The translations under genes were made by a program, and so were the position numbers. DNA of 64,000 bases from Luteibacter rhizovicinus DSM 16549 (lineage in GTDB: Bacteria; Pseudomonadota; Gammaproteobacteria; Xanthomonadales; Rhodanobacteraceae), in assembly GCF_001887595.1 (NCBI RefSeq), contig NZ_CP017480.1:186001-250000 (forward strand), given 5' to 3'. Under the pieces are notes generated by a model. It saw only the letters and a list, made by a program, of their open reading frames with translations, ran no database searches and was not told the DNA's origin. How positions within the stretch are numbered: the first letter of the stretch is position 1; every line of letters starts with the position of its first letter. This document shows positions 45,641-53,543 of this stretch, piece by piece.

Positions 45641-46371
45641 TCGAGCTGACTATCGAGCGCTGGCGAGCGTGGGCGCCCGGCGTCGACGATCCCTCCGACT
45701 GGGCTGCGTGGTCGGCGTCGCCTCGCCCTCTGGACGACGACGGTGAGCAGCCCTCCTGCGACTTCGTCGCGCCGATGCAGCGCCGTCGCCTCAGTCGCCT
45801 CGCACGTATCGTGATGCATACGGCGTGGCCGATGTGCGCGGACGACGAGCAACTTCCTTTCGTCTTCGCCTCGCGACACGGCGAGACCACGCGCACCTTC
45901 GCCATGCTCGACGAGATCGGCCGCGAGGCGCCACTGTCGCCCACGCAGTTCGGACTGTCCGTGCACAACGCGATCGCCGGGCAGTGGTCGATCCTGCGCG
46001 GCCAGCGAGGCGAGTCCGTGGCGATCGCCGGTGAGGCCGATACCTTCGAGCATGCCATCGTCGAGGCCGCGGCCCTGCTGGGCGATGGCGCCCCGGCCGT
46101 GGTCGTCGTGATCGCCGAGGAACGCCCCGCATCAGCCTATGACGGCTGGATCGACGACGTACCGTTTTCCTACGCTGTCGCCCTGCGCGTCTCACACGCC
46201 GACGGATCGGCTGAGGGTCCGCGCTGGCGGCTGTCGCTTCGTGGTAATACGGAAGGTGAACCGTCGGCAGAGGGCCCGCATGCCCTGCGTTTCGTTCGCG
46301 CACTGCACGACGGCGCGCCCCTCGACCACCCGTGGAAGACACGACGATGGACATGGCAGCCGGTACCGTGA
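45637..46371 (+). CDS. beta-ketoacyl synthase-like chain-length factor
   Basis: 244 residues, about half a ketosynthase. LPFVFASRHGETTRTFAMLDEI and LSPTQFGLSVHNAIAGQWSI match the N-terminal-like ketosynthase domain (PF13723) of aryl polyene ApeC-type proteins. The catalytic Cys is missing (SVHNAIAG in its place), which fits a non-catalytic partner that sets chain length in a heterodimer. Start overlaps the ketosynthase 2 stop. Confidence 0.88.
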   Translation: MIELTIERWRAWAPGVDDPSDWAAWSASPRPLDDDGEQPSCDFVAPMQRRRLSRLARIVMHTAWPMCADDEQLPFVFASRHGETTRTFAMLDEIGREAPLSPTQFGLSVHNAIAGQWSILRGQRGESVAIAGEADTFEHAIVEAAALLGDGAPAVVVVIAEERPASAYDGWIDDVPFSYAVALRVSHADGSAEGPRWRLSLRGNTEGEPSAEGPHALRFVRALHDGAPLDHPWKTRRWTWQPVP

Positions 46372-47135
46372 CCCGCCGAGGCGATTTCTGGGCCTGGCGC
46401 TTCCTCTGCACCGCCCTGAGTTTCGCCCTGTTCGGCCTCGGTGGCATCGTGCTCCGCGTGGCCGTGCTGCCCTTCGTCCTCGCCTGGCCCGGACCGGAGG
46501 CCGTGCGCCGGCGGCGCGCGCGGCGAACGGTAGGCCGCGCGTTCTGGCTGCACTCGCAGTTCATGTACCGGACGGGCACGGTCGCCTTTCGCTTCGATGG
46601 CGTGGAACGCCTTGGCCTGCCCGGCCAGATGATCGTCGCCAATCACCCTTCCCTGATCGATGTGGTCTACCTGCTCGGCCACGTGCCGGAAGCCAATTGC
46701 GTGGTCAAGCACAGCCTGTGGAAGAACCCGTGCATGCGTGGTCCTGTCAGCGCGGCCGGTTACATCAGCAACGACGGTAGCGCCGAGATGCTCGACCGCG
46801 CCGCCGATGTGCTCCGCGACGGCCAGACGCTGATCATCTTTCCCGAAGGCACGCGCACCACGCCCGGCAAGGATCCCGTTTTTCACCGCGGTGCCGCTGC
46901 CATCGCGGTGCGCGGTGCCCGCATCGTGACTCCGGTGTTCATCTCGGTGGTACCGACCACGCTGACCAAGGCCGAGCCCTGGTACAGGGTGCCGCGCCGC
47001 CGCGTGCATGTGCATATCCGCGTCGGCGACGATATTCCGGTGGCGGCCTTCAGCGAACACGCTCCCGGGCCGATAGCCTCGCGTCGCCTCAACGAACATC
47101 TCCATCACCTCTACGCCAGGGAACTCAAGGCATGA
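46347..47135 (+). CDS. 1-acyl-sn-glycerol-3-phosphate acyltransferase family protein
   Basis: 262 residues from ATG 46347. A basic/hydrophobic N-terminus (FLCTALSFALFGLGGIVLRVAV) anchors it; NHPSLID (H-x4-D) and FPEGTRT are the acyltransferase motifs. It may transfer the polyene acyl chain onto a glycerolipid acceptor. The gene overlaps the chain-length factor by 25 bases and the next ACP by 4. Confidence 0.88.
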   Translation: MDMAAGTVTRRGDFWAWRFLCTALSFALFGLGGIVLRVAVLPFVLAWPGPEAVRRRRARRTVGRAFWLHSQFMYRTGTVAFRFDGVERLGLPGQMIVANHPSLIDVVYLLGHVPEANCVVKHSLWKNPCMRGPVSAAGYISNDGSAEMLDRAADVLRDGQTLIIFPEGTRTTPGKDPVFHRGAAAIAVRGARIVTPVFISVVPTTLTKAEPWYRVPRRRVHVHIRVGDDIPVAAFSEHAPGPIASRRLNEHLHHLYARELKA

Positions 47136-47401
47136 ACGACCTCGAACGGGATATCGCCGGACTCATCATCGAAACCCTCGCCCTCGACCACCTGAAAGTG
47201 GACGACATCACCGTGGACCAACCCTTGTTCGGCCAGGGGCTCGGTCTGGACTCGGTCGATGCGCTGGAACTCGCCCTCGCGCTGCAACAGCGTTACGGCC
47301 TGAAAATCGCCTCGGATTCGCGTGACGCGCGGCGTCATTTCGAAACGGTGTCGAGCCTCGCCCACTACGTCGAAGCGAACCGGGCCCCATGCGCAAGCTG
47401 A
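47132..47401 (+). CDS. second acyl carrier protein
   Basis: 89 residues. LFGQGLGLDSVDALELALAL carries phosphopantetheine Ser 41. Two ACPs in one aryl polyene cluster are usual (ApeE and ApeF types). The end overlaps the next gene by 13 bases. Confidence 0.9.
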   Translation: MNDLERDIAGLIIETLALDHLKVDDITVDQPLFGQGLGLDSVDALELALALQQRYGLKIASDSRDARRHFETVSSLAHYVEANRAPCAS

Positions 47402-48561
47402 GCAGCCTCGTCCTCCTGCTGGTCGGGGTGCTCTATCCCTTCATCGTCTATTTCGGCATGGATCATGTGTCCACGCCGATCTTCGGGCTGATTCTCGGCG
47501 GCTTGTGGCTGGTGCGCGCGCCTGCCCTGTGGCACCAGCCCGGCGGTCGCTGGATGCTCGGTGTCACCCTGGTCTACTGCGCGGTGCTGGCCTTCGGGGG
47601 TGAGGACGACCTGCTGCGCTGGTATCCCAGCCTGATCTGCGCGCTGTTGCTGGCCGCGTTCGGGCTCAGCCTGAAGTTCGGGCCGCCGATGATCGAGCGC
47701 ATCGCCCGCGTCACCGAACCCGACCTGCCGCCGGTGGCCGTGCGCTACACGCGCAAGGTCACCTGGGTATGGGTGGCGTTCTTCTTCCTCAACGGCACCG
47801 CCTCCGGCCTTCTCGCCAAGTGGGGGCCGCTGTCGTGGTGGACCTTCTACAACGGCATCCTGGCGTATTCGGTGATGGGCGTCCTTTTCCTGGGCGAGTG
47901 GATGTTGCGGCAGCGCCTGCGTCGCCGGATCAACAAGGCACCGATGGACGGCGCGGCCCAACGCCTGCTCTCGCATCCCTGGGTCGCGGATGCAGCGGGT
48001 GGCTACGCCGGCAAGCTGGGGCCGGGCATGGTCGTGGAGCTGGCTCACGCGGGACGCACCGCCCTGCTACGCCACGGCCGTGCCGGCGTCATCAACGAAC
48101 TGGGCCAGCAGGCCGCCGGCGACGATGCCTTGTCGACGCCGATGGTCTGGCGCTTCGTCGATGTCCTGCCGGACGTCGCCCGAGCGGATGCGCTACTGCA
48201 GGCCGCCTTGCCGACCCTGCCACGGGTGCTCGGTGAACGCCTGGACGGCGACACGCATGTCATCGAGCTCGAGCTGCCGCTGGACCTGGCCTGCTTCGCC
48301 GAGCACTTTCCGGATGCGCCGGTACTCCCGGGCGTGGTCCAGATCGGCTGGGCGCTCGCCTTCGCGGCGCCGCGACTCGGTACTCCGACGACGTGCCGTG
48401 GCATCGACGCGCTGAAATTCCAGCGCCTGCTCCGTCCGGGGGATCGTATCGAGCTGACGTTGCGTTACGACGCCGTTCGCGAACGCCTGCATTTCGCCTA
48501 CCGCACCGGCGACGCACACTACTCTTCCGCGCACCTGCGCCTGGAAGGCGCCCATGCCTGA
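47389..48561 (+). CDS. fusion: ApeG-like membrane domain, aryl-ligase-like remnant, 3-hydroxyacyl-ACP dehydratase
   Basis: 390 residues. Residues 1-180 have several membrane helices (LVLLLVGVLYPFIVYFGM; WVWVAFFFLNGTASGLLAKW) as in the COG4648/ApeG family. Residues about 195-285 (VVELAHAGRTALLRHGRAGV; MVWRFVDVLPDVARADALLQ; LPTLPRVLG) look like the C-terminal end of the AMP-dependent aryl ligase ApeH, without any ATP-binding motifs. Residues about 290-390 form a FabZ-like hotdog domain with HFPDAPVLPGVVQIGWA. In E. coli-type clusters the order is ApeG-ApeH-ApeI, so a large deletion inside the ligase may have joined the two ends. The dehydratase is probably active; the ligase is not. The ligase reading is inferred. 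Confidence 0.75.
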   Translation: MRKLSSLVLLLVGVLYPFIVYFGMDHVSTPIFGLILGGLWLVRAPALWHQPGGRWMLGVTLVYCAVLAFGGEDDLLRWYPSLICALLLAAFGLSLKFGPPMIERIARVTEPDLPPVAVRYTRKVTWVWVAFFFLNGTASGLLAKWGPLSWWTFYNGILAYSVMGVLFLGEWMLRQRLRRRINKAPMDGAAQRLLSHPWVADAAGGYAGKLGPGMVVELAHAGRTALLRHGRAGVINELGQQAAGDDALSTPMVWRFVDVLPDVARADALLQAALPTLPRVLGERLDGDTHVIELELPLDLACFAEHFPDAPVLPGVVQIGWALAFAAPRLGTPTTCRGIDALKFQRLLRPGDRIELTLRYDAVRERLHFAYRTGDAHYSSAHLRLEGAHA

Positions 48562-49504
48562 TGCCGCCGCCACACACTGGGCCGCCAAAAGGGAGCGCGG
48601 GAGCTTTCTCGGCATGAAGCTCACCTCGATCGCCGTGCGCCTGCTCGGGCGTCGACCGGTCGCGCCGGTGATCTATCTCATCGTGCTGTACTTCTTCGTG
48701 ACCGGTCGCGGCACGCGGCGCATCGTCGCCGACTACCAGCAGCGACTGGCGGCCTGGAGCGGACGCGCCGACCTCTTTCCGCGCACGGGTCCCGTGCTTG
48801 CCCAGTACCTCGCCTTCGGCGAATGCATGCTCGATCGTTTCGACGTCTGGCGGGGCAAGCTGTGCCTGTCCTCGGTCGACATGGACGATCCCGACGGGGT
48901 GCGCGATGCCCTCCGTTCGGGCGGCCGCGGGCAGCTGCTGGTCTGCACCCACCTGGGCAACCTGGACGTGTGCCGGGCCATGGCCGAGATCGGCGAAGGC
49001 GTCGCGCTGAACGTGCTCATGCACCTGCCGAACGCGGCGCACTTCAACCGCCTGCTCGGCGAATCGGGCGACCGTCGCCTGCGCCTGATGCATGTCGGCG
49101 ACCTCGATACCGCCGCGATGATGGACTTGTCGCAACGCCTGGAGCGCGGGGAATGGGTCGCCATCGCCGGCGACCGCGTCCCCGAACATGGCGGTCGCCG
49201 CGTGAACGCCGATTTCCTCGGCGCGCCGGCCGCCTTTCCGCAAGGCCCCTGGTTGATGGCCGCCATGCTGCGATGCCCGGTCAACCTGGTCTGTTGCCTC
49301 AAGCGCGCAGGCCGTTACACGATCCACCTGCGCCGATTCGACGACGCTTCCACGTGGGAGCGTTCGACACGCGATGCCGCCATTGCCGGCGCCGTCACCC
49401 GTTATGCCGCGTGGCTCGCCCAGCATTGCCTCGCTGCGCCGCTGCAATGGTTCAATTTCCACGCGTACTGGCACGGTACGAACGGAGCCCCCGATGCGCG
49501 CTAA
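48554..49504 (+). CDS. LpxL/HtrB-like lysophospholipid acyltransferase
   Basis: 316 residues. A hydrophobic N-terminal segment (VIYLIVLYFFVTGRG) and VCTHLGNLDVCRA (H-x4-D) with GDRVPEHGGRRV match the bacterial lipid A acyltransferase family. In aryl polyene clusters a similar domain transfers the chain to an outer-membrane lipid acceptor. Overlaps the next gene by 11 bases. Confidence 0.87.
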   Translation: MPDAAATHWAAKRERGSFLGMKLTSIAVRLLGRRPVAPVIYLIVLYFFVTGRGTRRIVADYQQRLAAWSGRADLFPRTGPVLAQYLAFGECMLDRFDVWRGKLCLSSVDMDDPDGVRDALRSGGRGQLLVCTHLGNLDVCRAMAEIGEGVALNVLMHLPNAAHFNRLLGESGDRRLRLMHVGDLDTAAMMDLSQRLERGEWVAIAGDRVPEHGGRRVNADFLGAPAAFPQGPWLMAAMLRCPVNLVCCLKRAGRYTIHLRRFDDASTWERSTRDAAIAGAVTRYAAWLAQHCLAAPLQWFNFHAYWHGTNGAPDAR

Positions 49505-49934
49505 CGGTGTATTCGCCGTCGATACCGAGCTGACCGTTCCCTTCTTCGATGTCGATTCGATGGAGGTCGTCTGGCACGGCCACTATGTGAAGTATCTCGA
49601 GATCGCGCGTTGTGCCTTGCTCGATGCGCTCGGCCACGGCTATGTACGCATGAAGGACACGGGTTATGCGTGGCCGATCATCGACCTGCAGCTGCGCTAC
49701 GCGCGAGCCGCGCGCTTCGGCCAGGCCCTGGTCGTGCGCGCCGAACTGGTCGAATGGCAGAACCGCCTGAAAATTCACTACACCCTCAGCGACGCCGCCA
49801 GCGGCGAGCGACTGACCCGGGCCAGCACCATCCAGGTCGCGGTCAAGCTCGCCGACGGCGAGATGCAGCTGGTCTCCCCTTCCGTTTTCATCGACGACAT
49901 CGAGCGCCATCTGGCGCGTCATTCGTCACCCTGA
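49494..49934 (+). CDS. acyl-CoA/ACP thioesterase, YbgC/4-HBT hotdog family
   Basis: 146 residues from ATG 49494 (GGAG upstream). FFDVDSMEVVWHGHYVKYLEIARCALLDAL is the hotdog motif with the catalytic Asp (about 20). It would hydrolyse acyl thioesters as an editing or release step (ApeK-like). Confidence 0.88.
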   Translation: MRANGVFAVDTELTVPFFDVDSMEVVWHGHYVKYLEIARCALLDALGHGYVRMKDTGYAWPIIDLQLRYARAARFGQALVVRAELVEWQNRLKIHYTLSDAASGERLTRASTIQVAVKLADGEMQLVSPSVFIDDIERHLARHSSP

Positions 49935-49939
49935 TCGCC

Positions 49940-50668
49940 ATGGACGCCTCACCGATGAAGTACGCCAGCGCCACTTATGTCGAGGAAACCCGGATCGGTT
50001 TCGTCTTCCTGCGCACCCATACCTGGCAGCACCACGTACTGCGGGTGGCCATCAATGACCTCAAGCGCCTGGCCGGCGAACCCGTGCCGCAGGGTGGCAC
50101 GCTGCTCGATGTCGGCTGTGGCCAGGGTCGCTCGTTCCGGTATCTGCGTGACGTGTTCGCCCCCACGCGCATGCTCGGTCTGGATGCGGATCCACACAGT
50201 ATCGACCTGTCCCGTGAAGAGACCGCGCGTGAAGGCATCGACGTGGAGCTGTTCACGAGTGACTGCGCACGCATCGACCTTGCCGACGCCAGCGTCGACA
50301 CGGTCTTCTGTCACCAGACCTTCCATCACCTGGTCGAGCAGGAACGCGCGCTCGACGAGTTCTGGCGCGTGCTCAAGCCGGGCGGGCTGCTGCTGTTCGC
50401 CGAGTCCACCAAGGCGTACATCGACAGCTGGGTGATCCGCTGGTTCTTCCGCCACCCGATGCACGTGCAGAAGACGGCCGACGAGTATGTCGCGATGCTG
50501 CGCGCCCGCGGGTTCGTCTTCACGGATGCTCAGGTGTCCTTGCCCTATCTCTGGTGGAGCCGGGCAAAAGATTTCGGCCTGCTGGAACGCTGGGGCATCA
50601 AGGCCGCGCCGCCCGTGGGCAAGCGCGAGGAGACCCTGGTAAACGTTGCCGCGCGCAAGCCGGGCTGA
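49940..50668 (+). CDS. SAM-dependent methyltransferase, aryl polyene tailoring
   Basis: 242 residues from ATG 49940 (ATG 49955 also possible). LLDVGCGQGRSFRYL is SAM motif I and LGLDADPHSIDLSREE the acidic motif. TFHHLVEQERALDEFWRVLKPGG is typical of class I enzymes. It may methylate the aryl ring or its hydroxyl (aryl polyenes are often ring-methylated); the position is inferred. Confidence 0.85.
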   Translation: MDASPMKYASATYVEETRIGFVFLRTHTWQHHVLRVAINDLKRLAGEPVPQGGTLLDVGCGQGRSFRYLRDVFAPTRMLGLDADPHSIDLSREETAREGIDVELFTSDCARIDLADASVDTVFCHQTFHHLVEQERALDEFWRVLKPGGLLLFAESTKAYIDSWVIRWFFRHPMHVQKTADEYVAMLRARGFVFTDAQVSLPYLWWSRAKDFGLLERWGIKAAPPVGKREETLVNVAARKPG

Positions 50669-50672
50669 TCGG

Positions 50673-51851
50673 ATGACGACCTACCTGAACGCCCTTGGTG
50701 TCGTGTGCTCGCTCGGTGCGGGCAAGCAGCCGGTGGCAGAAGCGCTGTTCCACGCCGCCGATCACGGCATAGGCGATCTGGACGGCTGGGTGCCGGGACA
50801 GACGCTTCCCGTCGGCCGAGCCTCCGCCACGCTGCCCCAGCTTCCCGCAGAACTCTCGCACCGAGACACGCGCAACAACCGCCTGCTGCTGCTCGCCGCG
50901 CAAGAGATCGAGGCGGACCTCCGCAACGCGATCGCAGGCTTCGGCGCCGAGCGCGTCGGTATTGTCATCGGCACCAGCACCACCGGCATCGAGGAAGCGA
51001 CGTGTAGCATCGCGACGCGTGGCCGGACGGGGGCGTGGCCGGAGGACTATCGGTATACCGACCAGGAGCTGGGTGCACCGGCGGCCTTTCTCGCCGAGTG
51101 GTTGGGCGTCGCCGGCCCGGCCTACGGCATATCCACTGCCTGCACGTCCGGTGCCCGCGCCCTGCTCAGCGCCCAACGCCTGCTCAAGGCCGGACTATGC
51201 GACGCCGTGATCTGCGGCGGTGCCGATACCCTGTGCCGCCTGGCGACGAACGGTTTCCACGCGCTGGAAGCCACGGCGGCAGCGCGCTGCCGACCGTTTT
51301 CACGCCTGCGAGACGGTATCAACATCGGTGAGGCCGCCGCCGTGTTCCTGATGACGCGCGAGAACGCGCCTGTGGCGTTTCTCGGCGGCGGCGCGAGTTC
51401 CGACGCCTACCACATGTCCTCCCCGGAACCGGAAGGTCGCGGTGCCACCGATGCCATGGCACGGGCCCTGTCGTCCGCGGGCCTGGATGCGGGCATGATC
51501 GACTACGTGAACCTGCACGGCACCGCCACCGAACACAACGACGCCATGGAAAGCCGCGCCATCGCTGCGACCTTCGGTCGTCCCGTACCGTGCTCCTCGA
51601 CCAAGGCGCTCACCGGCCATACGCTCGGCGCCGCCGGCGCGCTCGAGGCGGCGTTCTGCTGGCTCGCCCTTACCGATCGTCAGCGGCGCCTGCCGCCACA
51701 CGTGTGGGATGGTGAAGTCGACCCGTCGCTTCCGCCACTGGCCTTCACCGACCGCGACAGCCGCCTGTCGCCAGGTCGACGTCACCTGATGAGCAACTCC
51801 TTCGCGTTCGGCGGCAATAACGCGAGCCTGATCCTGGCGAACGCACCATGA
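50673..51851 (+). CDS. beta-ketoacyl-ACP synthase (ketosynthase 3)
   Basis: 392 residues from ATG 50673. ISTACTSGARAL holds Cys 157; NLHGTATEHND and ALTGHTLGAAG supply the His residues. LVVKS-type FabB/F fold with a shorter N-terminus than the other two. It may start the chain or act in a specific elongation step (ApeR-like). The stop overlaps the dehydratase start. Confidence 0.9.
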   Translation: MTTYLNALGVVCSLGAGKQPVAEALFHAADHGIGDLDGWVPGQTLPVGRASATLPQLPAELSHRDTRNNRLLLLAAQEIEADLRNAIAGFGAERVGIVIGTSTTGIEEATCSIATRGRTGAWPEDYRYTDQELGAPAAFLAEWLGVAGPAYGISTACTSGARALLSAQRLLKAGLCDAVICGGADTLCRLATNGFHALEATAAARCRPFSRLRDGINIGEAAAVFLMTRENAPVAFLGGGASSDAYHMSSPEPEGRGATDAMARALSSAGLDAGMIDYVNLHGTATEHNDAMESRAIAATFGRPVPCSSTKALTGHTLGAAGALEAAFCWLALTDRQRRLPPHVWDGEVDPSLPPLAFTDRDSRLSPGRRHLMSNSFAFGGNNASLILANAP

Positions 51852-52321
51852 CCCTGTGGCCTGTCGAACAATTGCTCACACACGCGGGACGCATGATCCT
51901 GCTGGACCGGGTGGTGGAATGGGACGCCGAACGCATCGTCTGCGAGCGCGTCATCCGCAAAGGCGACGCATTCATCGAGGCCGACGGTTTGCCTGGCTGG
52001 GCCGGCATCGAGTTGATGGCGCAGACGATCGCCGCCTGGAACGGCTGCCAGGTGCTCGCCGCCGGTGGGACGATCCGCCCCGGCTTCCTGCTGGGCACGC
52101 GCAGCTATCGTGTGGACGCCGATGTCTTCGCGATCGGGGCGAGGCTCGTCATCGAAGCCGTGCGAACCTTCCATGACGACGATGGCATGGCCGCCTTCAG
52201 CTGTCGCGTCGATACCGCGGGCGTGCACGCCGAGGCGCGCCTGACGGTGTTCAGCCCGCCGGATCCGACCCCCTTTCTCGATCCACGCAACACTCTCGAT
52301 TCCAAGGGAACCGCGCCATGA
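51848..52321 (+). CDS. hotdog 3-hydroxyacyl-ACP dehydratase (ApeP-like)
   Basis: 157 residues. LLTHAGRMILLDRVVEWD and LPGWAGIELMAQTIAAW fit the FabA/FabZ-like family used in aryl polyene pathways (the catalytic His is near the N-terminus, in THAGRM, and Glu in GIELMAQ). It makes the double bond of each extension. With the dehydratase half of the 47389 fusion it forms the second hotdog dehydratase of the cluster. Overlaps the ketoreductase start. Confidence 0.87.
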   Translation: MTLWPVEQLLTHAGRMILLDRVVEWDAERIVCERVIRKGDAFIEADGLPGWAGIELMAQTIAAWNGCQVLAAGGTIRPGFLLGTRSYRVDADVFAIGARLVIEAVRTFHDDDGMAAFSCRVDTAGVHAEARLTVFSPPDPTPFLDPRNTLDSKGTAP

Positions 52322-53046
52322 ACGACACCGTCCTCATCACCGGCTCCAGCCGCGGTATCGGCCGCGCCATCGCGCTGAACCTCGCCGATGCCGGCTACGA
52401 CATCGTCGTGCACTGCCGCTCGCGGCGCGAGGAAGCCGACGCCGTCGTCGCCGAGATCATCGCCAAGGGCCGTGCGGCGCGCGTCATGCAATTCGATATT
52501 GCCGACCGCGCAGCGTCGGCGGCGGCACTGGAAGCCGATGTCGGTGAGCACGGCGCCTACTACGGTGTGGTCTGCAACGCGGGTCTCACGCGTGACGGGG
52601 CCTTCCCCGGCCTGACGTCCGAGGATTGGGATCAGGTGCTGCGGACCAACCTCGACGGCTTCTACAACGTGCTGCACCCGCTGGTGATGCCGATGATTCG
52701 TCGCCGCAAGCCCGGCCGCATCGTCTGCATCACCTCGGTCTCCGGCATCATCGGCAACCGCGGGCAGGTCAATTACAGCGCGTCGAAGGCCGGTGTCATC
52801 GGTGCGGCGAAAGCACTTGCCGTGGAACTGGCCAAGCGCAAGATCACGGTGAACTGCGTGGCACCTGGCCTGATCGATACGGACATGCTCGACCCGGACG
52901 TACCGGTGGAGCAAATCCTCAAGGTCATCCCGATGGAGCGTACGGGCACGCCGGAAGAAGTCGCCGCGGCCGTGCGCTTCCTGATCAGTCCGGAGGCGGC
53001 GTACATCACGCGGCAGGTCCTGGCGGTCAACGGCGGGCTTTGCTGA
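52318..53046 (+). CDS. 3-oxoacyl-ACP reductase, FabG-like
   Basis: 242 residues. TGSSRGIGRAI (Rossmann TGxxxGxG), Ser 140 and YSASK (Tyr 153, Lys 157) form the short-chain dehydrogenase triad. It reduces the 3-oxoacyl-ACP with NADPH in each elongation cycle (ApeQ-like). Last of the core pathway genes. Confidence 0.93.
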   Translation: MNDTVLITGSSRGIGRAIALNLADAGYDIVVHCRSRREEADAVVAEIIAKGRAARVMQFDIADRAASAAALEADVGEHGAYYGVVCNAGLTRDGAFPGLTSEDWDQVLRTNLDGFYNVLHPLVMPMIRRRKPGRIVCITSVSGIIGNRGQVNYSASKAGVIGAAKALAVELAKRKITVNCVAPGLIDTDMLDPDVPVEQILKVIPMERTGTPEEVAAAVRFLISPEAAYITRQVLAVNGGLC

Positions 53047-53048
53047 CA

Positions 53049-53504
53049 ATGGATAGCGCGTATGCGAGCGCGCCCGGTGTCGACCCTCGCTATCAGCGGG
53101 CCCTTCGCCTCATGCAGCGCGAGGGCAACGAGGCTGCCGCCTACTCCTTGCTGAGAGCGGCTGCGGATGACGGTGACGGAATGTCGATATACGCGATCGC
53201 GACCTGGCTCCTGCACGGCACGTATGTGCGACGGAACCTGAAGGAGGGCAACAGGCTACTCCGCCTCGCCGCCGACGAAAACATCGCTTCCGCCTGTTCG
53301 GACCTTGCCGTGTCTTACTACCGGGGATGGGGAATCCGACAGAGTTACAACGAAGCGGCGAGGTATTACCTGCGCGCCTTTCTTCTCGGTGATGTGGCAG
53401 CTGCGGAGTGGATCGAGAAGTTGTTTTACTGGGAAGGTACAAAGATCGCGCCGCGCACGGTAGCGCGGGAATTCGGCCGTCTCCAGGCCGCGCGAGGGCT
53501 TTAG
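53049..53504 (+). CDS. Sel1-repeat (TPR-like) protein, end of the aryl polyene operon
   Basis: 151 residues from ATG 53049, 2 bases after the ketoreductase stop. About three Sel1-like helical repeats (SIYAIATWLLHGTYVRRNLKEG, ASACSDLAVSYYRGWGIRQS, EAARYYLRAFLLGDVAAAEW). No signal peptide. Sel1 proteins act as scaffolds in protein complexes. Its place at the end of the operon is unusual for aryl polyene clusters as I know them, and its function here is unknown. Confidence 0.75.
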   Translation: MDSAYASAPGVDPRYQRALRLMQREGNEAAAYSLLRAAADDGDGMSIYAIATWLLHGTYVRRNLKEGNRLLRLAADENIASACSDLAVSYYRGWGIRQSYNEAARYYLRAFLLGDVAAAEWIEKLFYWEGTKIAPRTVAREFGRLQAARGL

Positions 53505-53543
53505 ATCCGGGACGCCATACGCGCTGCACGGTAAAGTAAGGCC

